Part shown: in pieces, positions 1 to 5,799 of the stretch
Numbering within the stretch: the stretch's first letter is position 1
Layout: every line of letters begins with the position of its first letter
Source of the DNA: Bordetella parapertussis
GTDB lineage: Bacteria > Pseudomonadota > Gammaproteobacteria > Burkholderiales > Burkholderiaceae_C
Length of the DNA stretch: 5,799 bases
Reading direction: 5' to 3'
Assembly (NCBI GenBank): GCA_945875935.1
Contig: CAMCNE010000126.1
Location: 1-5,799, forward strand
Made by a program: the position numbers and the translations under genes
Notes under the pieces: model-generated
What the model was told of the DNA's origin: nothing
What the model saw: the letters and a program-made list of their open reading frames with translations, nothing else
The model's database searches: none

Positions 1-909
1 CATCGGCTGAGCTGGCGCGAGGCGGCCGCACAGGTGTGGCATGACGAGACCGTGCTGCGCTGGCGCGCCGGCTTGCTCACGCTGTTCGCGCTGTGCCTGC
101 TGGCCGGCCCCGCAGCGATGCTGATGAACGACTACCACCTGCTGGGCACCGACCGCACCGGCAACGACGTGTTCTACCAAGCGCTCAAGAGCATCCGCAC
201 CGCCTTCGTGATCGGCACGCTGGCCACGCTGGCCACGCTGCCGCTGGCGATGGCGCTGGGCTTGATGGCCGGCTACTTCAAGGGCTGGGTCGACGAGGCG
301 ATCCAGTACTTCTACACGGTGCTGTCGTCGGTGCCCAATGTGCTGCTGATCGCCGCGTGCGTGCTGATGGTTCAGGTCTACCTCGACAAGCACCCCGAGC
401 TGTTCGAGACCGGCGCCGAGCGCGCCGACCTGAAGCTGTTCTTGCTGTGCGCCATCCTGGGCCTGACCGGCTGGGCGGGGCTGTGCCGGCTGCTGCGCGC
501 TGAGGCGCTGAAGCTGCGCGAGCTCGAGTTCGTGCAGGCGGCGGTGGCCTTTGGCGTGGGGCCGTGGCGCATCATCTTGCGGCACCTCATGCCCAACGTG
601 ATGCACCTGGTTCTGATCACCACGGTGCTCGAGTTCTCGGGTCTGATCCTGTACGAAGCGGTGCTGTCGTATGTGGGCGTGGGCGTCGATCCGTCGATGA
701 ACAGCTTCGGCGGCATGATCAATCTGGCGCGCAGCGAGATGAGCCGCGACCCGGTGGTGTGGTGGTCGTTTGCGGCGGCGTTCGGCTTCATGGTCACGCT
801 GGTGCTGGCGGCCAATTTCTTTGCCGATGGCGTGCGCGATGCGTTCGACCCGCGCGCCCGGGTGTTCCGTGCCCGTCGCTCGCGTGCGGCTGCCGCCACC
901 GTGGACTGA
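1..909 (+). CDS. Peptide-type ABC importer inner-membrane permease (OppC/DppC/YejE class), 5'-truncated
   Basis: This is one of the two membrane subunits expected in an oligopeptide-family ABC importer; it would form half of the substrate channel in the cytoplasmic membrane. The frame is open from base 1 to the TGA at 907-909 (302 codons), so the start lies left of the window; the GTG at 34 is only an internal codon. Counting codons from base 1, six hydrophobic segments lie near 23-42, 68-92, 103-124, 146-164, 200-227 and 252-275. The family motif LGTDRTGNDV follows the first segment. The cytoplasmic EAA loop that docks on the ATPase spans about 176-198 (EFVQAA, then GVGPWRII and RHLMPN). The C-terminus carries the usual VRDAFDPR. 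A roughly 20-residue polar loop (codons 125-145) between segments 3 and 4 is longer than in textbook DppC. E. coli OppC is about 300 residues, so little is probably missing. The ATPase gene follows after 7 nt. The family is secure; the substrate is not known. Confidence 0.93.
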   Translation, partial: HRLSWREAAAQVWHDETVLRWRAGLLTLFALCLLAGPAAMLMNDYHLLGTDRTGNDVFYQALKSIRTAFVIGTLATLATLPLAMALGLMAGYFKGWVDEAIQYFYTVLSSVPNVLLIAACVLMVQVYLDKHPELFETGAERADLKLFLLCAILGLTGWAGLCRLLRAEALKLRELEFVQAAVAFGVGPWRIILRHLMPNVMHLVLITTVLEFSGLILYEAVLSYVGVGVDPSMNSFGGMINLARSEMSRDPVVWWSFAAAFGFMVTLVLAANFFADGVRDAFDPRARVFRARRSRAAAATVD

Positions 910-916
910 AAACACC

Positions 917-2779
917 ATGTTGAAGATCGACAAACTCGAAGTGGTGTTCGACGCCGATGCAGGTTTGGTGCGCGCGATCGACGGACTGTCGCTGGCCATC
1001 GAGCGCGGCGAGACCTTCGCGCTGGTGGGTGAGTCGGGTTGCGGCAAGAGCATGACGGCGCTGGCCTTGATGCGCTTGCTGCCCGACGCCGGTCGCGTGA
1101 GCGCCGGGCGCATTGACGTCGATGGGAACGACACGCTGGCGCTGCCCGAGTCGGCCATGCGCCGCCTGCGCGGCGGCAAGGTGGGCATGATCTTTCAGGA
1201 GCCGGCCACCAGCCTCAACCCGGTCATGCGCATCGGGGCGCAGATCGTCGAGGCCATTGAGGCACACACACCACTGCGCGGTGCGCCCGCCCGCGCCAAG
1301 GCCATCGAATGGCTGGGTCGGGTGGGCATTCCCGAGCCCGAGCGGCGCATCGACGATTACCCGTTTCGCCTGAGCGGCGGCCAGAAGCAGCGGGTGATGA
1401 TCGCCATCGCGCTGGCCGCCGAGCCCGACTTTCTGGTGGCCGACGAGCCGACCACCGCGCTCGATGTGGCGATCCAGGCCCAGATCCTCGAGTTGCTCAA
1501 AGACCTGCAGCGCGAGCAGGGCATGGGCATGCTGCTCATCACCCACGATCTGGCGGTGGTCTCGGGCATGGCGCAGCGCGTGGCGCTGATGTACGCGGGG
1601 CAGATCGTCGAGGTGGCCTCGGCCGCTGAATTCTTTGCCGAGCCCGCACACCCCTACGCGCGGCTGCTGCTGCAGTCGCTGCCCACCTATGAAAAGCGCG
1701 GTGTGCCGCTGGCCGCGATCACCGGCACCGTGCCTTCGATGTCGCAGGTCTTCGCAGGCTGCCGCTTCGCGCCGCGCTGCGACCGCGCGTTCGATCGCTG
1801 CCGCGTTGAAGCGCCGTCGCTGATGCCGCTGCTCGCTGATGGCGCCGGCGCGCCGCGCGAGGTTCGATGCTGGTTGCACGCGCCGCACGACGGCGTCGTC
1901 GTCGATGCAACTGCGCCGTCACGGCCTGCGTCGGTGGCTGCATCGCCGGCCAGCCCGCGCGAGGTGCGAGCCGATCAGGACACGCTGCTGCTCGATGTGC
2001 AGTCGTTGAGCGTCAAGTTCCCCATTCGCAGCGGTTTGCTGCAGCGCGTGAAAGCACATTCGGTGGCGGTGTCGGATGTGTCGATCAGCATCCCGCGCGG
2101 CAGCACGCTGGCGCTGGTGGGCGAGTCGGGCTGCGGCAAGACCACGCTGGGCAAGGCCATCGTGCAGTTGCTGCGCGGCACGGCGGTCATTGAAGGCAGC
2201 GCGATGCTCGATGGCCGCGATCTCTTCAAGCTGCAAGGCGAGCCGCTGCGGCTGGCACGGCGCTCGGTGCAGATGATCTTTCAGGATCCGTATGCGTCGC
2301 TCAATCCGCGCATGCGGGTGTACGACGTGCTCGAAGAAGGCCTGCTGACGCTGCGTCCCGAACTCGATGCCCCAGCGCGCCGTGCGCGGCTCGAAGCGCT
2401 GATCGAGCGCGTGGGTCTGCGTGCCGATGCGCTGCAGCGTCACCCGCATGAGTTCTCGGGCGGGCAGCGCCAGCGCATCGCGATTGCGCGCGCGCTGGCG
2501 GTCGAGCCCCGGCTGATCGTGTGCGACGAGCCGACCTCGGCGCTCGATGTGTCGGTGCAGGCGCAAATCCTCAACCTGCTGCTCGAGCTGCAGGCCGAGC
2601 TGGGGCTGTCGTATCTGTTCATCACCCACCACCTCGGCGTGGTGTCCTATATCGCCGACCGCGTGGCCGTGATGCATCGCGGTCGCATCGTCGAGTCGGC
2701 AGCGACCGGCGAACTGCTGTCCCATCCCCAAGAGCGCTACACCCGTGATCTGCTGGCAGCGGTGCCGCAACTGATGTAA
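917..2779 (+). CDS. Fused two-domain ABC importer ATPase (OppD-OppF / YejF / GsiA architecture)
   Basis: This 620-residue cytoplasmic protein should hydrolyse ATP to drive the adjacent permease. Domain 1 has Walker A GESGCGKS (38-45), Q-loop Q94, signature LSGGQKQR (152-159), Walker B FLVADEP (172-178) and H-loop H209. An oligopeptide-type C-terminal extension follows, with HPYARLLLQSLP and four cysteines C282, C288, C295 and C318. A low-complexity Ala/Pro/Val linker (about 322-350) leads to domain 2: Walker A GESGCGKT (402-409), Q456, FSGGQRQR (513-520), LIVCDEP (533-539) and H571 in THHL. Both sites look catalytically intact. Domain 2 ends at HPQERYTRDLLAAVPQLM with no second Cys domain. 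The length is close to GsiA (about 620) and longer than YejF (about 530), but the position after a permease is more Yej-like, so no symbol is given. The ATG at 917 is chosen because domain 1 homology starts there; the frame is open back to 770 but that part overlaps the permease gene. There is no good Shine-Dalgarno, so coupling to the permease stop is likely. Confidence 0.95.
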   Translation: MLKIDKLEVVFDADAGLVRAIDGLSLAIERGETFALVGESGCGKSMTALALMRLLPDAGRVSAGRIDVDGNDTLALPESAMRRLRGGKVGMIFQEPATSLNPVMRIGAQIVEAIEAHTPLRGAPARAKAIEWLGRVGIPEPERRIDDYPFRLSGGQKQRVMIAIALAAEPDFLVADEPTTALDVAIQAQILELLKDLQREQGMGMLLITHDLAVVSGMAQRVALMYAGQIVEVASAAEFFAEPAHPYARLLLQSLPTYEKRGVPLAAITGTVPSMSQVFAGCRFAPRCDRAFDRCRVEAPSLMPLLADGAGAPREVRCWLHAPHDGVVVDATAPSRPASVAASPASPREVRADQDTLLLDVQSLSVKFPIRSGLLQRVKAHSVAVSDVSISIPRGSTLALVGESGCGKTTLGKAIVQLLRGTAVIEGSAMLDGRDLFKLQGEPLRLARRSVQMIFQDPYASLNPRMRVYDVLEEGLLTLRPELDAPARRARLEALIERVGLRADALQRHPHEFSGGQRQRIAIARALAVEPRLIVCDEPTSALDVSVQAQILNLLLELQAELGLSYLFITHHLGVVSYIADRVAVMHRGRIVESAATGELLSHPQERYTRDLLAAVPQLM

Positions 2780-2797
2780 GAGACCCCCAACCGACCC

Positions 2798-2803
2798 AGG
2801 AGG
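2798..2803 (+). promoter_or_regulatory. Strong ribosome binding site for the TonB-dependent receptor
   Basis: A perfect AGGAGG lies four bases (CACC) before the ATG at 2808. It fixes that start and contrasts with the weak or absent Shine-Dalgarno in front of the ATPase and TonB genes. The receptor is therefore probably translated independently and more strongly than its neighbours, which fits the high copy number usual for outer-membrane receptors. Confidence 0.85.
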
Positions 2804-2807
2804 CACC

Positions 2808-5570
2808 ATGACCAGATCGTTTCACTTCGTCGTGGCGCGCCGCTGGATCTGGGTCTTGATCGGTGCGGCGGCGTGGTGGCCGGCCTGGGCACAGCAAACG
2901 CTCGAGCGCGTCGAGATCACCGGCTCGTCGGTGCGTCGCATCGATGCCGAGTCGGCACTGCCGGTGCAGATCATCCGGCGCGAGGCGATCGAGCGCAGCG
3001 GCTACACCTCCACCGTTGATCTGGTGAGGAACCTGCCGGCCGTGATGGGTGGCACAAGCGAGTCGTCCGCGGTGGGACTGGAGAGCTTCGGCTTTGCCGG
3101 CGCGTCGATCCACAACGTGGGCGAGACGCGCACGCTGGTGCTGCTCAACGGCCGGCGCCTGTCGGCGTTTGGCGGGCAGTCGCTCACCGGGTCCAACAAC
3201 GCCATCGACCTCAACAGCATCCCGATTGCCGCCATCGAGCGCATCGAGTTGCTCACCGATGGCGCCTCGGCGCTGTACGGCTCGGATGCGATTGCCGGCG
3301 TCATCAACTTCATCACCCGCCGCAGCGGCACCCAAGGCGAGGCGAGCGCCGGGGTGTCGTTTCCGCGCGGCGGGGCGCGCGAGAGCCACGTCAGCGTGAC
3401 CAAGGGGTTTGGCGACGCCGACGACTACAGCGTGGTGATCTCGGCCAGTGCCGACCGCCGCACCTCGCTGGCGGCCACCGAGCGCAAGTTCGCGCGCAGC
3501 GGCCAGTTCTATTTCACCGAGGGCGGGCAGAAGTATCGATTCCAGACCGCCTCGTACCGCAGCATTCCGGCCAACGTCTACGACGCCGACTACAACGCCT
3601 ACAACCCCTATTTGCAGGCCAACGGCGGCTGTCCCGCGAGCCACTTCGTCGACGGCACGGCGTGCACCTACGACTACGCGAGCAATGTCGAGATCTACCC
3701 CGAGCGGCAGCGCCAAGGCATCACGCTCTCGTTCGACCGCCAGCTCGATGGCCGCGCGAAGTTGTTTGGCGATGTGGTGTTCTCGCGCAGCAAGTCCGTC
3801 TCGACCATTTCACAAACGCCGAGCGAGCTGGTGATCGCGCCGGGTTCGCCGTACTTCGGCCAGGCCGTGGCCGCTGGCGGCTACAGCAACGCCGATCCCG
3901 CGCTGGGTGACCTGGGTGTGCTGGCCAGCTACCGCCTCAGCGATCTGGGCCAGCGCACCAACGACGACCGCGCCGAGGCGCTGCACATGGTGCTCGGATT
4001 CGAGGGCGTGCTCGCGGCGTGGGACTACAACGTGGCCTACACCCACTCGCAAAGCGTGGTGCGCGGCAACCTGGCCGATGGCTATGGCTACAACAGCCGT
4101 GTGCTCAACGCGCTCAACACGGTGGTCAATCCGTTCGCGCTGCCGGGGCAGCAAACGCCGGCGGCGCAAGCGGCCATTGCCGGTGCTGCGTACAGCGGCT
4201 ACTGGAACGGCGGCAAGTCGACGCTCGATGGCCTGGAGGCGCGCGTCAGCACCGAGCTGATGCCGCTGGCTGCTGGCCCGCTGCAACTGGGCAGCGGCGT
4301 GAGCGCGTTCAACGAGCACTACCACTACCAGCCCAGCGACCTGGCGCAAGGCCTGGGCGGCGACAGCCTGTTCGGTGCCGACGCCAATGAAGTGCCGCTG
4401 GACGCATCGCGGCAGATCTACGGTGCCTTCATCGAGCTGGTGGCGCCGATTGCCAAGGGCGTCGAGCTCACCGCAGGGCTGCGGCACGACCACTACTCGG
4501 ACTTTGGCAGCACCACCAACGCCAAGTTGTCGGGCCGCTGGCAGCCCCAGCCCGGCGTGCTGGTGCGCGGCTCGGTGGGCACCGGCTACAAGGCGCCGTC
4601 GGTGTTTCAGGTGAAGGCGCAGCGCCAGAACTATGGCGTCACCGGCGGCATCGTCGAATGCGACGCGCCGGATGCGAGCGGTGTCACGCTGGATCAGGTG
4701 GCCGGCTCGCTGGGCGCGCAGTGCCTCAGCGGGCAGCTCGACGTGATCGCCTCGGGCAACGCCGAGCTCAAGCCCGAGCGCTCGACGCAGGCCACGCTCG
4801 GTGTGCGGCTCGAGCCGACGCCGCAGTTTTCTTTCGGTGCCGATTGGTGGACGGTGGGCATCCGCGACGCCATCGGCCAGATCGACCAGAACGCCATCCT
4901 CGGCGACTACACGCGCTACGCCAGCAGTTTCACCACCGCAGTCAGTTCAGCCACCGGGCAGACGCTGCTCGCGCTGTACCAACCCAATGTGAACCAGGGC
5001 AAGGAATGGCGCACCGGCATCGACTTCGATGTGACCGGGCGCACCCGCGTGGCCGCCGGCGTGCAACTCACCTCGCAGCTCAACGCCACCTGGATGCTGC
5101 GCGACAGTTACCAGACCATCGAGGACGGCTCGTATTCATCGAGTCTCGGTCGAGTGGGCGACAACGGCGCGGTCACCTTCCGCTGGCAGGCACGCTGGGT
5201 CAACACGCTGGCCATCGGCGCCTGGCTGCACACCGCGGTGTTGAACTACAAGTCGGGCTATCAGGACTACGACGTGGCGGCCGCCGGGCTGGCCGACATC
5301 AACATCGTCAATGCCGACGGTTCGATCGGCGACGCCGTGGACTCGCTGCAGCGCAGCGTGAGCGACTACCTCAGCGTCGACTGGCAAAGCCGCTGGCAGT
5401 GGCTGGGCAGCTTCGATCTGAACATCGGCGTGCTCAACGTCTTTGACACCGACCCGCCGCGCTCGATCGCTGTGGGTGGTGCCAATCAGGGCTTCCAGGT
5501 GGGCTACGACGATCGCTACTACGACCCGCGCGGGCGCACCGTGTACGTCAATCTCATCTATCGCTTCTGA
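2808..5570 (+). CDS. TonB-dependent outer-membrane receptor, substrate unknown
   Basis: This 920-residue outer-membrane active transporter should take up a scarce ligand using energy from TonB. A Sec signal peptide is clear: basic start, hydrophobic WIWVLIGAAAWW, and likely cleavage after AWA (residue 28). A TonB-box-like LERVEITGSS (32-41) follows directly, and no STN signalling domain is present, so the receptor probably does not run an anti-sigma/sigma system. The plug spans about 50-172 and shows RTLVLLNGRRL (108-118) and IERIELLTDGASALYGSDAIAGV (143-165). The barrel fills the rest, with the family motifs GTGYKAPS, GNAELKPERS and NVFDTDPP, and it ends in Phe920 (VNLIYRF), the outer-membrane assembly signature. 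Only four cysteines occur, in two pairs: C275/C286 and C618/C639. The gene starts 28 nt after the ATPase stop, and a tonB gene follows after 55 nt. No Fur-like box is visible in the short gap, so any iron control would act at an upstream promoter. The receptor class is certain; the ligand is not, and a peptide or peptidic metallophore is only inferred from the neighbours. Confidence 0.96.
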   Translation: MTRSFHFVVARRWIWVLIGAAAWWPAWAQQTLERVEITGSSVRRIDAESALPVQIIRREAIERSGYTSTVDLVRNLPAVMGGTSESSAVGLESFGFAGASIHNVGETRTLVLLNGRRLSAFGGQSLTGSNNAIDLNSIPIAAIERIELLTDGASALYGSDAIAGVINFITRRSGTQGEASAGVSFPRGGARESHVSVTKGFGDADDYSVVISASADRRTSLAATERKFARSGQFYFTEGGQKYRFQTASYRSIPANVYDADYNAYNPYLQANGGCPASHFVDGTACTYDYASNVEIYPERQRQGITLSFDRQLDGRAKLFGDVVFSRSKSVSTISQTPSELVIAPGSPYFGQAVAAGGYSNADPALGDLGVLASYRLSDLGQRTNDDRAEALHMVLGFEGVLAAWDYNVAYTHSQSVVRGNLADGYGYNSRVLNALNTVVNPFALPGQQTPAAQAAIAGAAYSGYWNGGKSTLDGLEARVSTELMPLAAGPLQLGSGVSAFNEHYHYQPSDLAQGLGGDSLFGADANEVPLDASRQIYGAFIELVAPIAKGVELTAGLRHDHYSDFGSTTNAKLSGRWQPQPGVLVRGSVGTGYKAPSVFQVKAQRQNYGVTGGIVECDAPDASGVTLDQVAGSLGAQCLSGQLDVIASGNAELKPERSTQATLGVRLEPTPQFSFGADWWTVGIRDAIGQIDQNAILGDYTRYASSFTTAVSSATGQTLLALYQPNVNQGKEWRTGIDFDVTGRTRVAAGVQLTSQLNATWMLRDSYQTIEDGSYSSSLGRVGDNGAVTFRWQARWVNTLAIGAWLHTAVLNYKSGYQDYDVAAAGLADINIVNADGSIGDAVDSLQRSVSDYLSVDWQSRWQWLGSFDLNIGVLNVFDTDPPRSIAVGGANQGFQVGYDDRYYDPRGRTVYVNLIYRF

Positions 5571-5588
5571 GCCGCACCGCTTTTTGTT

Positions 5589-5611
5589 AGCCTCAAAGGC
5601 TGGGTGACCCA
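5589..5611. repeat. Two abutting short inverted repeats between receptor and tonB genes
   Basis: AGCCT-CAA-AGGCT (5589-5601) is a perfect 5-bp inverted repeat. It shares T5601 with the perfect palindrome TGGGT-G-ACCCA (5601-5611). Either could fold in mRNA as a small hairpin, or the second could be a protein-binding half-site pair. No U-tract follows; the only T run, TTTTT at 5581-5585, lies before the stems. This is therefore not a normal intrinsic terminator for the + strand, and readthrough into tonB is expected. Repeats this short can arise by chance. Confidence 0.35.
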
Positions 5612-5625
5612 CGGGCTTGGATTGG

Positions 5626-5799
5626 ATGGATTTTTCAACGGGGCAAGATCACACGCGCCGCCGCTGGATGGGCTTGTCGGTGGTGCTGCTGTTTCACCTG
5701 CTGCTCGGCTGGGCGCTGGTGACGGGCTTGGCGCGCAAGGTGGTCGACGAGGTGGGCGTGCTGGTCGAGACCCGTCTCATCGAAGAGGTGAAGCCGCCC
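5626..5799 (+). CDS. tonB: TonB energy transducer, N-terminal part, cut by the right edge
   Basis: TonB couples the proton motive force, through ExbB/ExbD, to outer-membrane receptors such as the one encoded just upstream. The 58 visible codons begin MDFSTGQDHTRRRW, a short cytoplasmic stretch with three arginines. One membrane anchor follows (about 17-36, LSVVLLFHLLLGWALVTGLA) that contains a histidine, H24, the likely counterpart of the essential membrane histidine (His20) of E. coli TonB. The periplasmic part then runs into ETRLIEEVKPP, the usual entry to the proline-rich spacer of TonB. The C-terminal receptor-binding domain lies outside the window. An in-frame TGA at 5605-5607 limits the start to TTG 5617, ATG 5626 or ATG 5668. 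ATG 5626 is preferred because it keeps the arginines that orient the anchor. No clear Shine-Dalgarno precedes it, only GGATTGG. The family call rests on the anchor and the EEVKPP entry motif. Confidence 0.85.
   Translation, partial: MDFSTGQDHTRRRWMGLSVVLLFHLLLGWALVTGLARKVVDEVGVLVETRLIEEVKPP

Noticed and set aside
34..36. GTG at 34 as the start of the permease
   Set aside because: The frame is open back to base 1 with no stop. A start here would leave only about 11 residues before the first membrane segment, less than is usual for OppC-type permeases. A partial gene is the simpler reading.
218..240. Tandem 9-bp repeat (CTGGCCACG) in the permease
   Set aside because: It only encodes LATLAT in a membrane segment and reflects biased codon use, with no sign of separate function.
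770..916. N-terminal extension of the fused ATPase to an ATG at 770
   Set aside because: The extra 49 codons overlap the C-terminal part of the permease gene and encode an Arg/Pro/Ser-rich stretch with no family resemblance. ABC domain 1 begins cleanly at ATG 917.
2780..2807. Fur box or other operator upstream of the receptor
   Set aside because: The 28-nt gap is C/A-rich and contains only the Shine-Dalgarno. No AT-rich GATAAT-like repeat or palindrome is visible.
2838..2850. Twin-arginine (Tat) signal in the receptor leader (ARRW)
   Set aside because: The RR is not followed by the xFLK consensus, and outer-membrane barrels are exported by Sec. The leader fits an ordinary Sec signal peptide.
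794..3716. Long minus-strand open frames (794-1888, 1919-2809, 2622-3716)
   Set aside because: They lie opposite genes with clear domains, give His/Arg/Ala/Gly-rich translations without family motifs, and are expected in high-G+C DNA where stops are rare on the complementary strand.
5580..5602. Rho-independent terminator after the receptor gene
   Set aside because: The T5 run (5581-5585) comes before the AGCCT/AGGCT stem, not after it, and the following sequence is GC-rich. On the opposite strand the stem is followed by an A run, so it does not work there either.
3810..5612. Minus-strand open frames opposite the receptor (3810-4493, 5136-5612)
   Set aside because: Same compositional artefact: they are antisense to receptor barrel codons and have no recognisable domain or start signal.
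5584..5612. Sigma-70 promoter for tonB starting from TTGTTA (5584-5589)
   Set aside because: About 17 nt downstream the sequence is GACCCACG, with no resemblance to TATAAT.

Overview
The window reads as a piece of a high-G+C (about two-thirds G+C by eye) Gram-negative genome. The protein style points to a betaproteobacterium, most likely order Burkholderiales: strong C/G third positions, an OppC-type permease with the LGTDRTGND motif, and a TonB N-terminus of the 'GLARKVV...ETRLIEEVKPP' type. The order-level call is inference from sequence style, not a database match. No RNA gene, mobile element, CRISPR array or attachment site is visible.

Layout, all on the + strand and tightly packed. (1) Bases 1-909: the 3' part of a peptide-type ABC importer inner-membrane permease (OppC/DppC/YejE class), cut by the left edge. 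(2) Bases 917-2779: one polypeptide carrying two ABC ATPase domains (YejF/GsiA/OppD-OppF fusion architecture), with a four-cysteine oligopeptide-type domain between them. (3) Bases 2808-5570: a complete 920-residue TonB-dependent outer-membrane receptor with signal peptide, plug and barrel, preceded by a perfect AGGAGG. (4) Bases 5626-5799: the first 58 codons of a TonB protein, cut by the right edge. The gaps between genes are 7, 28 and 55 nt, and no convincing terminator lies between any of them, so co-transcription is likely.

Together the genes describe a trans-envelope uptake route. The receptor brings a ligand across the outer membrane with energy passed on by TonB. The ABC importer then moves the ligand, or a product of it, across the inner membrane, with the fused ATPase powering the permease. 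The periplasmic binding protein and the partner permease would be expected left of the window, and exbB/exbD could lie right of it; neither is visible here. The substrate cannot be named from sequence alone. A peptide or a peptide-like metallophore/siderophore is the natural inference from the permease and ATPase families.

The most notable points are the linkage of a dedicated TonB to a peptide ABC importer and a receptor, the retention of only one Cys domain in the fused ATPase, and two widely spaced cysteine pairs in the receptor barrel. I saw no clearly novel system beyond this arrangement.
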